Source of the DNA: Branchiostoma belcheri
Lineage: Eukaryota; Chordata; Leptocardii; Amphioxiformes; Branchiostomatidae
Reading direction: 5' to 3'
DNA: 64,000 nt
Assembly (NCBI RefSeq): GCF_001625305.1
Contig: NW_017804220.1
Location: 1,114,319 to 1,178,318 of the forward strand
Shown here: positions 45,959-57,526 of the stretch, piece after piece
Layout of the letters: each line of letters starts with the position of its first letter
Position numbering within the stretch: position 1 is the stretch's first letter
Translations under genes and position numbers: made by a program
Notes under the pieces: generated by a model
What the model was told of the DNA's origin: nothing
The model's input: the letters and a program-made list of their open reading frames with translations, nothing else
Database searches by the model: none

Positions 45959-48900
45959 GTAGGTTTGAACGTTCAGCATGGTGAAATGGTCTGTGAGCAA
46001 GCCAGCATCACTCATAATTTACTACGTGTGGCAGCGTGCTCGACTTGGAACCAAGAGGTCCCGGGTTCGAGTCCTGACATGCCACCAATCTTGTGCCCAA
46101 GGGCACTTTACACGACTTTCCTGAGTATTATCTTGTCCTGTATCCGTCCTCTGTGTTAGTGGCGGCATGAAATAAGTTGATATAACTTGAGTGTGCCGTC
46201 ACCATGTCTAGTCATGAAATGTTGGAATATGTAAAAAAAAATGCAGGAATGAAGTCTCCTAGAAGTTTTGAAACTACATGTAACCATGCAGCATATCTAC
46301 TAGCCGTGGCGACTCTTGACTCGGGCTTACATTGCATTACCCTCAGCAAGAGTCGTGGAAAGATCCATTGGCAGAACTGCACATTTCCCGTTGGCTGCTC
46401 GATGCTCCGTTTTTGACCCGGTTTTTTGCTGTCCCGAGCTTCCCTACAATATAACTCCACAATTGGCCGGGTTGCCGATGTTCAGATCGGCCTAAATATT
46501 CCACAGCGCGACGGGAAAGTACTAAAATAGCTAGTCGGTACATCCGCGCCGCCATTTTGGATATAGTCCGGAATGTCCGCTACCGCCGTCGGGAACGCTC
46601 GGTAGGCTTTCCGGTTATGATCGGAGAGTTTTCGGTCCCGCTTCGGTAATCGTGGCGCTACCGAGCGTTCCCGACGGCGGTAGCGGACATTCCCGACTAT
46701 ATCCAAGATGGCGGCGCGGATGTACCGACTAGCTATTTTAGTACTTTCCCGTCGCGCTGTGGAATATTTAGGCCGATCTGAACATCGGCAACCCGGCCAA
46801 TTGTGGAGTTATATTGTAGGGAAGCTCGGGACAGCAAAAAACCGGGTCAAAAACGGAGCATCGAGCAGCCAACGGGAAATGTGCAGTTCTGCCAATGGAT
46901 CTTTCCACGACTCTTGCTGAGGGTAATGCAATGTAAGCCCGAGTCAAGAGTCGCCACGGCTACATATCTACCTATAATTTATGTATTTGTGTGGATTACC
47001 CAGACGTAGCTTACTTGGCATTCTTTAGACTCCAGTGTTTTATAGATATTTTAAATACAATGTATCAAAATGGCTTTTCTTTGCTAAAGCTTAGAATCTG
47101 ATTTATTATTAAAGTGTCTGTTTCAACTGTGACGTTGATGTCAGGGGAAAACAATGGGGTTGATTCAAACAGTGAGATATGACCTCCCATGTACCTCCTG
47201 GTTCATTTGCAATATATTAAAGATGATTTTTTTTTATAGAAGTGAGCTTAATAGGTACTGCTTTCCCAAAATATCTGTTCTAACTAAATCTTCTGTTAAA
47301 CAGGATTACACCAGGGTGACTTGAGGGATGTGAAGAAAATGTACGAGGAGTTTAACCATGTGGACCACAGCAACCCTCGCTCATTCGAGGAGGAGGATCT
47401 CAACAAACTTATCCAGGCAGTACGTACAGTATCTTTTTTTTTTTTAAATTTCAAATATACAGTAGAGCTGTTCACAAGTGCTTTGACATTGTGTAAGGCC
47501 TAGGAAATTAATGTTTCCCAACCGACCCTAGAAAGAACTGCGAACCCTAGCCTTTTTTTGTGTCTGATTGACCTTAGATCTGTAGCTCCAAGATCTGACA
47601 CTTGAATGATGAAACGTTGTAAAATCAATTTTCCAACATTGACAAAAATGTATGTGTCCTCATGCAAGTTTTATTGTAAAGCTGCATTGTATGAGTTGAA
47701 TCAGTGGAGATAGCCAAAGTCTAAAAAAAAAAGAAACTAGAAAGGCCAATATTTGCTTTGGAGCAAATACAGCGATGGGTTCACCACATTTTACCACATG
47801 GCAGGGAACGAATGAGAAACACAAGGGAAAACAATGATTTACATTCAATTTGATATAACTATAATATGAAGTAACATACAACTAAAACAACAGTTGGATA
47901 GCTATTCCCTACTTTATTGGTTAGGATTTTTAATTGCATAATGCAAACTGTTGATTTTCAAAATAAAAAAAAATTCATGCCCCGCATTCCAATGCTGGAG
48001 CAGAAAGCTTGAAATACCTACCAAACACTTGAATAAAGACATACTGTCAGTATGGAAATGCTCTGTGCAGGTGTTAATCAAGTTAAATCCCAACAGCCAA
48101 TCAGCAAGAAATGCTCTGTGCAGGTGGAAATGCTCTGTGCAGGTGTTAATCAAGTTAAATCCCAACAGCCAATCAGCAAGAAGTATAGAGGAAAGCTGCA
48201 TGCCTATTGGTTGATGCCCTGCATTCCATTGTGATGACTCATGCCCAGACATGGTAAACACGGCAGACTAACACAGTAATACATTTGCTATAACACAGCC
48301 AAAAAACTCAAATAAAACCATTCTAAAAGCCTGTATCACAAAAATTTAAAAAACGCCTAGGGGTATTTGCCCACTGTACCTCCATACCAAATTTCAGGAC
48401 CTTAGGCCCTAAAATGAAGAAGCTGAATCCATTTAAAAAATGGCAGGAGAAGAAGGAGGAGAAGGAGGAGAAGGAGGAGAAGGAGGAGAAGAAACATCAG
48501 AAAAAGCAATATGGGTTCACCACCACTTCGTGGTGTGGTGAACCCATAAAAAAGTTCTACCTACTGACCCTATTTTTTCAGAACTGAAACAGAAAATACA
48601 ACATTTTTTCATAGCTAGGCCGTAAAAATTATTCAATGCAATTTTAGTGCATTTTGGATGAGGAATCTGTCTGATATTGACATTTACTGTCATTTCACAT
48701 TGACATTTACTGTCATTTCACAGCACATTTTGTCATCATTTCATACTTAAATTGTTCGAAAAAGCCCCCCAATCAAGCTACATTTTTGTACCACCAATAA
48801 GTAACTGTAGAACCAGTCTATGATACAAAACAAACAACCGTTTTTCACATTTTTGCCTCACAAAATATGCTATGGGATAGAGACATGTTCTCAAAAGTCA

Positions 48901-50950
48901 AATTTTTGGCTAGGAAGTAGACATTTCTATCAATTTTCTTACTACTTGTCCTGTTGAATGTTCCAGGTGGTCCAGGACTTGGAGAACTACGACCAGAAGC
49001 GGCACCTGGAGTTTAAGAGGTACGAGATGGTGAAGGAACACCAGCGGAGAGAGAAGCTCAGCCAGCTGAGCGAGGAGGACAGGAAGAAGGAGCAGGAGAG
49101 ATACGAGGAGATGCAGCGCAAACACAAGGACCACCCCAAGATGAACCATCCCGTAAGTCTCATAACTTTTGTGGCATGATTCTGTTATCATGAAACTTCA
49201 ACTGTGTCTGTAGTAACAGGGCTCAAAATGTTGGGTGCATGTGCTCCTTAGTGCACTCAAATTTGGAGCTGTGCACCCAATTTTTTTCTGTCAGTGCACT
49301 TAAGTGCACCCAAATATTTTTGTAGGTATTTTATACATATTAAATGTGTAATAGTATATTAATGTAGGATAGTATGTAAAAGGATATTCTTGGCATCTAA
49401 GTGTCAGCAAAATGATAACATCTTTGATGTAGTACTTGTTTAAGATTTTGAAGTTAGCCTTCATTTCAGATTCAAGCTCAGAATATTTTATATGGTGCAC
49501 CCAGAAAATTTTTTGTACACCTAATTTTTTTCGGGCACCTATTCTCAAAAATGAATTTTGAGTCCTGAGTAATCATTGTACAATGTTAAATCTTATTCCA
49601 ACACAACCGAGAGAGTACACTCAGAGAGAATAAATTTTCAATGACCACAACCATCTTCATCACGATAATCAGTTACATTGCTTTTTGTCTGTTCTTAGGG
49701 CAGCAAAGATCAGCTGGAGGAAGTCTGGGAAGCCGATGGTCTTGCTAAGGAAGACTTCAACCCCAGGGCATTCTTTGGGATGCATGGTAAGTACTTGTCT
49801 TAGACTATCATCTACAATCTACAATCCAAACAGATCCCCAAAGCCTTTTATCTATACCATTTTTCTATGACTGTTCAGCAGTTCTTTCAAAAGAGCTCTC
49901 GATACTAAATTATGAGCAGAGTAATGTCTAATAATGCTTTGATCTGTTCAAACCACCCTTTTACAGTACAAGTTACGAGCATTTGAATCATTTTCTTTTC
50001 CTCCAAAGATACAAATGGCGATGGCTACCTGGATCCAATGGAGTTGGAGGCACTCTTTGAAAAAGAGGTATGTTGCATGTTTTTTGCTTGCATTTAAGCT
50101 TGCCTTGGCCAAGTGGGTACAGTGTTTGCCTTGCATTTGGTCGTAACTTATATTAGATACCCGGCTGTGTCATATCGAAAAATTAAAAAATGGAAAAGGT
50201 ATGGGAGTTGAACACATAACACTATCAGCAGACTAGCCCCTTGCTGGTGTACAGTGATTGCATAACTGTGTGGCCCAAGGGCTATGGAACTGGAGATGGG
50301 CACCACCTGCAATCTGGCGCAGGATTATTTTGGGTGTTACTAATTTATGTACTTTGTATGTTTGGGTTCTGAAGTGAGTGGGTGGGAACTGGGTTTCACT
50401 TGATTGACAGGGTTTTGACCTGATATGCCCTGACTTCAATGTGGTCACCAGGAATGTATGAAACATAAATCATTAGTGTAATAGCATGGTGTAAAGTTTC
50501 ATCATGCAATCTTATTTGAATCTCTAGTTTCTTGTTGGAATGTTTGTTAAAGTTTGGTCTCATGATTGCATTTCTCTTACTGACAGTTGGAGAAGGTTTA
50601 CAAGGAGAGTAACGAGGAAGATGACTTGCGAGAGATGGAGGAAGAGAGGGCTCGCATGAGGAAACACGTCTTACGAGAGGTGGGCTCACAGGCTCTTTTG
50701 TTGATGACACTCTTTTAGTTCACAGTGACCTGTCTTGTCTTGTGCCATCTCTTCCTGTGTGCATGTCATATACAAACATTAAGGCTTATCACTTTGTTTC
50801 TTTATTAATGATAGCATGAAAGTGTCCAGCAAACAAAGACAAGCACATGGGGCATACATACATGTACATACATGTAGCCTGGTTACCTAATGTAGGACTC
50901 GGGAGCTATAACTTAGGTCTGGTAACCAGGCTAATACACACACACAACCG

Positions 50951-51043
<93 letters not shown>

Positions 51044-54000
51044 AAACATACACACACACGAACACGCATGCACAGGCACATGACCCCATGTACTAGCACT
51101 CACAACACAACAACCAAGCAGTTTTCTTTAGAACAGAGGTATTTTTTTTCTTATTCATTTCTAATTATGACTTTTGACCCACCCAATTTTCTACAAGGTG
51201 GACACCAACAAGGACTCCATGGTGAGCTTTGAGGAATTTTCAGATGCCACCAAAAGAAAAGAGTTTGAGCAGCCGGAAGAGGATAGTTTTGAGGTGAGAA
51301 TATACCAGATATCAGATTTGTGTCATTTTTTTTCATTTTTATGCATAACAAATTGATAAATGTGCGCCCTGTTCAAAAGAAGAGACATTTACAGGGCTCG
51401 AAATTCTTTTTTAGGAATAGGTGCAGGTTCACCCAACCTAAAAAAAATAGGTGCACAAAACAGTTTTTGGGTGCACCATATAAAACAAACCCTAATTACA
51501 GATCTTACTGCTCCTCTTCTGAGCTGGAATCTGAAATGGGAGCTAACTTAAACTAAAATCTTAAACAAGTACTTCTACAATTATCATGTGATTTTATTAT
51601 TTCTGACACTTAGATGACAAGAATATCCTGTATATTATTATTAATTAATAATTATAATTTATATTTTTGTAGGTAGTTTTGTAATATACATTTGATATGT
51701 ACAAAACTACCTACAAAAATATTTGGGTGCACCAGTGCACCCACAGAAAATAAATTGGGTGCACAGCTCCAATTTTGGATGCACTAAGGTGCACATGCAC
51801 CCAGTATTTCCAGCCCTGATTTATGATTAGGCCACAACAAGTAAATTTTATGGATGACGTCCTTTGGAGCCCCTAAATCTAATGCGAGAGGGCGAAAAAA
51901 AACAAGAAGGGCCCTAAAAAACAAGATGCCTAGATTAGAAATATACTAAGAGACGACAAATGTTAGGACACAAATTGAATGAGGTGACACAGTGTAACAT
52001 GCAAGAAGTCTTTTATTCATCGTCAAAACAGCAATAAATCAGGTGGAACAGCAGTTGTCGTCCTGTCCTGTTTCTTTCATCACATTTTTGCAGGCCTGCA
52101 GAAACAAAGCATAAAATTGCGGCACTGTCGTCACTCTTTGGTCATAGTTACAGGAAGCGGAATTTCTTGTTTTTTTCTAGGAACAGGCCAAAATCAATGC
52201 GCGCGCGGACGTCATCCATAAAATTTACTACTGGTGTGGCCTTATGAGGAACACCTTGTCTTAACTGCCTTCTCTACACCCACAGCCCCTGGATGAGACA
52301 GACTTCTTCACAGAAGAAGAACTTGAAGAGTTTGAGCAGCAGCTGGCGAGGGAAGCGGACGATCTGCGGCAGAAGGAGGTAGAACTGGCCCGGCAGCGCG
52401 CCGAGCACCAGCAGAAACGACAGCAACTTCAGCAGGTCAAAATGAAACAAAAACAGGTCCAAACCATCAACTGTCCCGTCTCCTTTCTCTGTTCTTTCTT
52501 TGGTCTTCTCTTTGGGGCTCGTAACCTGGACCATTCCCTTCCTCTGACAGGCAAAGTAATATTATATCCTTTCAATATTTTGGAGCTAACAATTCGAAAG
52601 TAAATTTAAGTAATAACTCGTAAAATGAAAAAAAAAGAAATTTGTATGAAATTTACACTTTGGATGCTCATCAAGTTTATTAGAAAGCAAATTGTTTTCA
52701 AGTCAACTTTAATGCAATAATACAGTCAAAAATGTTACTTTTGGAAATACGTAAAGGTCTTTACATTTACAAAGAAGAAGAAAGGTTTTATAACAACAAT
52801 TTAGTCACATTTTTTGGTACTTTTTTGGTAATACCACATATTGGACTTTCAGTGAAACCAAGTTTAAATTACAGCACACTTTTTTGTAGTTTCTTCTCAA
52901 CATCATCAGTTTGAAGATTCTGAAAAAGTTCAGGTTCAAGCCCCATGTTTTTTCACTGAAGTTGCTTTTGTTTATTGTGCACACCCACTGCACTGTGTTC
53001 CACTGCACTGTGTTCCATGTCTAGACTAGGGGAAGCCTTTTTTTATAAGCATGTCAACTTGAAAAAACCCTCACCATTATTCTGTACAGTCATGCAGATC
53101 AAAATCCCAAATTCACCTGCCTTCGGCCTATACATGTAACTTGTACACAAAAATAAGTTGCTTTTTTTAAAGTGGTAAAATGCTGGTGACTTGTTACGGC
53201 TTCAAAGTACAATGTAGTACATGTAGGTCCTGGTGTATTCACTCATGTGGCATGTCATGTCTTTTCTCCACTGTCATGTATATGTTGCTGTCTTTACATG
53301 TATGTCTGCACACTCTCATGTAGCTTTACACTGTAATACAATGTACACATGTAGCTTGTGACTGTTCAGGTTTGTGTGCAAAAGTGAATTGCAGAACACA
53401 ATAGTTTTAATCATCATCATCTGATTCATCATAAAAAAAATTGAGGGAAATCATTTGAGTGACTTACATGTAGTTTTCTAGTTGGGCTGTCGCATGGACT
53501 TTTAGACTAAGTCATGCATCATTTTCCCAATTTTGTATATGTTTAATGTACATGTACATAGCATTTCTTTCACCCTCTTACTTACACTTTTCACTTCTCA
53601 TTTCCATTTCTTAATAAGACCTTTGAAAAAAATGTTGTGTTTACTGTTTTAGTCTAGAGGTTGGTAGATACTTTAGAGATTATCTTTTTTTTTTAGACTT
53701 TGACGACCTCTATATACCTAGTAGTGATCCAAGTTATAGTAAAATACAGTTTAACAATTTGAAAGTAAAATTTTTGACCCTTGTACTTTTAAGTTGTAGG
53801 GGTCCACAGTCGCACAAAAAAAGGCTTGGGTTGGCAGTTTTTGCTAGTGTCACTCAGGAAACAGGAAACACAACTGTTTTTCCTAGGCCTAAGCTCCTTT
53901 CAATTTAACACACACAATTTCAACATTGAAAAATCAAAAAAAATGTGCCAAGGGAGCTTTTAACTAAACATGCCTTCTTAAGGTACATGTATGTGTTCTT

Positions 54001-54882
54001 TATTTGTTTATTTGTTTGTATTTTGCAGGTGGTTCAGATGAGTCAGGAGCAGGAGAGACAGGCGGAGGCTCAGGGTCAGCAGGTTGCCGTGGAGACTAAC
54101 CAGGAGTCGGACCAGGCCGCGGCGGGACAGGACGCCGTGCCAGCCGAGGTGGCACAACATGCCGCAGATGGGGAGGGGGGGCAGCCCGCAGGTCAGTTTT
54201 CAGATGTAGCATGATTTTTTTGTTGTCATGGCCAACTACAGTATACTAAATGTACATGTTGTACATGATAGGCCCATGGCAGTACTAGGGCTTGGCCCAT
54301 GACAGAATTACAATATAGGGCATAGAAAATTATCATAATGACATAACCATTGTTTTTTATGTCAAAAGCAACTTAGGCTTTGTCCCCGAAATAAAAATCA
54401 GGGCACATTAAACTAAGAAGCAAAAATTGATAAGAAATGTTACGTGTGCATGTACTTTTAATAAAAACAATGACTATACATGTATATACATATTGATTGT
54501 ATTTGCATTGCTCCAATTCTGTAACTATGTGAATATGCTTGCATCATCCCAGTTCTTTACAATGGCCCTCCTACCTACCCATAGATGTGTTATGGTTTCT
54601 ATTTAACAGTCTTTAGTGTGAGGCATGCCTCCTGTACATTCTGACTCTCTGAGTGTTGCAGGCAAATTTGTGTGCTTCAGGTAATTTGCAATGTTACACA
54701 TTATGTCAGTGAAAAAAATATTCATCCTAATGTCACTCCTCCCCACCCCCACAGAGATGCATGAGCCTGTAGCTGCAGCTGTAGCAGCAGATGCCGTGGC
54801 TGTAGGTGGGAACCTGCCACCTGAGGGACAGCTGGGAGAGGAACAGGTGCAGCATCAGGAGGCACAGCAACCGGCATCATAA
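44558..54882 (+). CDS. NUCB2: Nucleobindin (NUCB1/NUCB2 type), complete, 12 coding exons, 492 aa
   Basis: Secretory-pathway/Golgi Ca2+-binding protein that also binds G-alpha subunits and nucleic acid in mammals. Exons: 44558-44680, 45074-45193, 45823-45958, 47304-47419, 48967-49152, 49699-49786, 50009-50067, 50587-50679, 51198-51293, 52286-52456, 54029-54191, 54755-54882 (TAA). All junctions keep frame. Order: signal peptide [18 protein letters not shown], nesfatin-1-like segment (about 25-105), basic/helical region (exon 5), EF-hand 1 [12 protein letters not shown] (257-268), EF-hand 2 [12 protein letters not shown] (309-320), the FFTEEEL stretch, then a Gln/Glu-rich coiled coil and an Ala/Gln-rich tail. 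Length is close to human NUCB1 (461) and NUCB2 (420), extended mainly by the tail. An invertebrate single copy would be orthologous to both, so the symbol is provisional. Exon 10 has a second donor at 52435 that would drop seven residues. Confidence 0.95.
44938..45028 (+). repeat. CATC tetranucleotide microsatellite
   Basis: About 20 units of (ATCC)n in NUCB intron 1, ending about 45 bp before exon 2. Confidence 0.95.
45350..45681. mobile_element. hAT-like MITE A, 5-bp target duplication AAAAT
   Basis: Ends CAGAGCTCGAAATACTGG and AATTTCGAGCCCTG. AAAAT flanks both sides (45345-45349, 45682-45686). The interior repeats GTGCACC motifs. Lies in NUCB intron 2. Confidence 0.82.
46008..46250 (+). 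mobile_element. tRNA-derived SINE copy, best-preserved box B
   Basis: GTGTGGCAGCGTGCTCGACT head, CCCGGGTTCGAGTCCTG (intact box B), GGGCACTTTACACGAC, and an end GTCATGAAATGTTGGAATAT then poly(A). Lies just left of the 662-bp palindrome in NUCB intron 3. Confidence 0.68.
46301..46962. mobile_element. 662-bp palindromic (foldback) DNA element with 9-bp target duplication
   Basis: Two 305-bp arms (46301-46605 and 46658-46962) are inverted copies with about two mismatches, separated by a 52-bp spacer. Ends are TAGCCG/CGGCTA. Both sides have CATATCTAC (46292-46300 and 46963-46971), a perfect 9-bp duplication. Identical ORFs on opposite strands within the arms are a by-product of the symmetry. A 9-bp duplication with long inverted arms resembles Mutator-like elements. 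It lies in the NUCB intron between exons 3 and 4. Confidence 0.9.
47304..49152 (+). CDS. NUCB2: NUCB exons 4-5: basic helical / DNA-binding-like region
   Basis: Exon 4 (47304-47419) reads [20 protein letters not shown]. Exon 5 (48967-49152) reads [20 protein letters not shown] then [11 protein letters not shown], ending [11 protein letters not shown]. It is highly charged and helical, and is the segment called the basic/DNA-binding region in vertebrate nucleobindins. The two exons are split by a 1.5-kb intron containing a large dispersed repeat. The intron before exon 4 contains the 662-bp palindromic element. Confidence 0.9.
47725..48540 (-). repeat. Dispersed repeat X, long copy with internal duplication
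   Basis: Inverse of 103-622 and of 33640-34430. A block of about 56-66 bp with GCTCTGTGCAGGTGTTAATC occurs twice in tandem (about 48053-48110 and 48120-48180). The right part has an (AGAAGG)n tract and a hairpin GGTTCACCACCACTTCGTGG then TGTGGTGAACC. In NUCB intron 4. Confidence 0.6.
49217..49567. mobile_element. hAT-like MITE B, 5-bp target duplication AGTAA
   Basis: Ends CAGGGCTCAAAATG and TTTTGAGTCCTG; AGTAA at 49212-49216 and 49568-49572. Lies in NUCB intron 5. Confidence 0.85.
49699..51293 (+). CDS. NUCB2: NUCB exons 6-9: two EF-hands
   Basis: [15 protein letters not shown] (exon 6) leads into loop 1, split across exons 6/7, with ligands D1, N3, D5, D9 and E12 all present. Exon 8 is the acidic inter-EF helix [20 protein letters not shown]. 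Loop 2 (exon 9) keeps D1, N3, D5, S9 and E12 but has Ser in place of the usual Gly at position 6. Human NUCB1 also lacks that Gly, so this is a family feature. Both loops should bind Ca2+. Confidence 0.93.
50877..50933. repeat. 57-bp inverted repeat with TAGCC ends
   Basis: TAGCCTGGTTACC and its exact complement bound a 31-nt loop. No clean 9-bp duplication is seen; the right flank is a CA microsatellite that could have erased it. Lies in NUCB intron 8. Confidence 0.5.
50937..51062 (+). repeat. CA microsatellite
   Basis: About 120 bp, nearly pure (CA)n in NUCB intron 8. Confidence 0.95.
51392..51818. mobile_element. hAT-like MITE C, 5-bp target duplication ATTTA
   Basis: Ends CAGGGCTCGAAATTC and ATTTCCAGCCCTG; ATTTA at 51387-51391 and 51819-51823. 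Inverted relative to copies A and B. Has an internal 20-bp inverted repeat (about 51656-51722). Lies in NUCB intron 9. Confidence 0.85.
51830..52241. mobile_element. Harbinger-like MITE, TTA target duplication
   Basis: Ends GGCCACAACAAGTAAATTTT, then ATGGATGACGTCC; TTA flanks. It begins 11 bp after a CAGGGCTCGAAAT-ended element and 44 bp upstream of NUCB exon 10. Confidence 0.8.
52286..54882 (+). CDS. NUCB2: NUCB exons 10-12: FFTEEEL motif, coiled coil and Gln/Ala-rich tail
   Basis: Exon 10 starts [20 protein letters not shown], aligning with the stretch in mammalian nucleobindins described as the G-alpha binding-and-activating motif, and runs on into a Gln/Arg/Glu coiled coil. Exon 11 (54029-54191) and exon 12 (54755-54882) encode a low-complexity Gln/Ala/Glu tail ending EAQQPAS. 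If exon 10's last donor is skipped the frame stays open for about 48 more codons into the intron, which could be a minor truncated form. Confidence 0.88.
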
Positions 54883-55817
54883 GTCCTGGCTTTGGATCAA
54901 GGCTGGTGCTGGGGTGGGCTCAAAAAGTCATTTTTCATCAACAAAATACCAACACCAATTTTATTTGTTGGTTCTCTGATTTTTTCAGAAAAAATATGAA
55001 GTGAGGGGGGTATGGGGAAAAAAATGAAACAGAAACAGACCTAGGCCTGATAGCCCAAAAAGCTATGATAGGTGCCCTGAGGTAAAAATACAAGGCTTGT
55101 TTATAATTCAAACAATGAATTTTAACCTTTTTATCAAACCAATGCATTGATAGATGGATAAAACTACATGTACATGTACAACTTGGAAGGCAAGGAGCTT
55201 TCCGCTTGGACCAAAATATTAGTATTTTGGAATCGATTCAAAACCTTTTTTTTGCAAATCCTAAATCACGAAGTGGGCAAATCTGAGAACCAACTTATTA
55301 AATTGGTGTTGCTTAGGAAAGGACAAAATTCAAAAGGACAAAATTCCTTGTGAAGGGTTCATAATGGGAAGTTGGAATTGGAGGGTTTTTACTGAGTCAT
55401 TTGTTCTTTTTTTTCTCTTTGTACTTCTGTTGACAGTGGAAATTTTCTTCCTAAGGAAATTTGATTTTTTTTACTTAAAACTGTCAAATAGAAACAGACA
55501 AATAGACCAGGAGCACTTTCTCCAAACAGTAAACTTAAAAAGGTATCTTGTCTGACATGCATGTACATTTTGTACATGGAAGAAAATGATACCAAAGAAA
55601 AGGCTGGTGCACTGTGTATCAACCTAAATCTACATGTCCCTGTTTTCAGATCAGAAGAGCATTGCCGTTGTCTTAACTTAGGATCTTGAATACTAGTAGC
55701 TTTAAGCTTCCTATTTTTCAGTTGAAATTTACCATGCTATCCTGTTTTTTTTTAATTTCATATTCTCAATATGAGTCAAATTAGTAACAAGAATTTGACA
55801 TATGATGAAAGAATAAA
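54883..55817 (+). other. NUCB2: NUCB 3' UTR candidate with inserted repeat
   Basis: The first plausible AATAAA after the stop is at 55812-55817; another is at 58466-58471. A 360-bp MITE-like repeat (54949-55312) begins 65 bp after the stop and so lies in the presumed UTR. The true cleavage site is unknown. Confidence 0.4.
54949..55312. mobile_element. Second copy of the 3762-type MITE, in the NUCB 3' UTR
   Basis: Inverted ends CCAACACCAATTTTATTTGT and complement, then CTCTGATTTTTTC inside, matching 3762-4112. Ends are more diverged and no clean duplication is seen. Confidence 0.65.
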
Positions 55818-55819
55818 TG

Positions 55820-56805
55820 TAACAAATCGCTGCACATGCACTGTTATGGGGTGTCTACCTGGCTTTACATGTACATCTCATTTCAACTTTAGAAAATTAT
55901 AATTATTAATTTCTTCTATATTTGCACATCCCAATTACTGGAACTTTAGGAATGTGACAATGTCATACTATCAGTTACCACAAAATATTCTAGAAGCTGT
56001 AGTAAAGTAGTGTATGTACATGTATGTGCATTGGTTATTGCATTAAGTATCTAAGAGGGGCTGTTTTGTTGTTGATTTGTTCTATATTGATGTGCAATTG
56101 CTAGTTTTCAACTGGCCGTTTCAGCATTTTTGTCCAGTTGGTGAAAAGGGTATCTTATTAGTCGGAATGAGAAGACATATTATGATAGAATATTTATGTA
56201 CAGTTTAGTTGTTAAATGTTACAGGATTGTTTAGACAATTAATGATTTGTATGTTGGAGTTTTCTTCAAGTCACCCAAAGCAATTTCAAGGCTGCAAAAA
56301 ATTATATTCTGGATTAAATGTTTGATATTGACATTTACTGCCATCTCTTTGCACATTATTGATTAATATTCATACTACGTCTTTGAAGTGTTTGAAATAG
56401 CCCCAAAACATGAGGAGTCTCTTTATAATAAGTTTATTTCTGGTGCCACCAATAAATAGCTAGAACCAACCAGCCAGCAACCAATTTTGTCAGGGACACA
56501 CATTTTTTCCTCACATGTCAGAATGCCATAGGATTGAGCTTACAATGTGAAAAAAAGACCAGAAAATTAACTTAAATTCCAGTTTTACCGTCCTAAAATT
56601 GCTTCGGGTGCCTTTAACTACCACATGTTACCCTAGAAAAAGGTGTCTGTGACATCAAGGTGAATATTATAATCATCCCATCAATAGTTAATAGTTTTTT
56701 CAGTGATCTCCAAATCAAATATGATCAATGTTTGGATTCATCTGGTGACAAGAATATTATATTAATCTGGTTTTGGCAAAGCATAAATGTCATCCATTTT
56801 GCAAG
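55820..56805. other. NUCB downstream region, nothing recognised
   Basis: AT-rich; a block near 56300-56560 (GATATTGACATTTACTG) resembles 48670-48870, so an old dispersed repeat is present in both. Confidence 0.4.
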
Positions 56806-57024
56806 TAACATCCGTGTCCATAATATCACCAGGGTTCATAATATCGCCACCTTGAGAAAAAGTTAGCTTAAAGACATTTTTACTGTAACATACTTTTGGT
56901 ATGCACTCCTGCACACCTCAAATGTACATACCTAGGGTATGTTGCAGTAAAAATATCTTCAAGCACACTTTTTCTCAAGGTGGCGATATTATGGACCCTG
57001 GTGATATTGTGGACACGGATGTTA
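56806..57024. mobile_element. 219-bp near-palindrome in the NUCB-DDB1 interval
   Basis: Arms start TAACATCCGTGTCCATAATA and run about 90 nt each with scattered mismatches; the centre is near 56915. No convincing target duplication. Confidence 0.65.
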
Positions 57025-57526
57025 CATATATGCAATGGTGGCAGGTTACACACATGTACTACATGTATGTGTACGTTGACGATTGAACTTTCATATAATA
57101 GACAGGTGGACAATATAATGGGGTTCCGTTACCTTTAGTGTATTAAAAACAGTGTACAAGATATTGAGTATAATGTGAAACATTGTTGAGTTAAAAAATA
57201 AATTGTCAGTGCCATGATCTGAATCCTTCCAAGTACACTTACAATGTCATGCACATGATTGTACCAAGCAAGGTTTTCTACCAGCTAATGATAGCATGTC
57301 AGTAGAACATACATGTACTGCACCTGCACGAAAATCTGATTTTTTGCATAGGTGCAGTACGTTCTGCGGATGTGCTGTTGTTGATAGAAGTTGTGTCCTT
57401 ATGGATAGTTGGGATGACCAGAGCTTCCTAGCAAGAGCCAATTGAAGAAGTGGTTACCATCAATTTACAGTTCAGTCAAACTTGTATTGTCTAGTAACCA
57501 CCTTTTAATACATGTACAATCATTTA

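Noticed and set aside
46343-46920. Identical 70- and 82-residue frames on opposite strands
   Set aside because: They are mirror images produced by the palindromic element, with no known domain.
52457-52606. Extended nucleobindin exon 10 as the main form
   Set aside because: The extra hydrophobic frame has no family support, whereas splicing at 52456 to 54029 gives the expected coiled coil.
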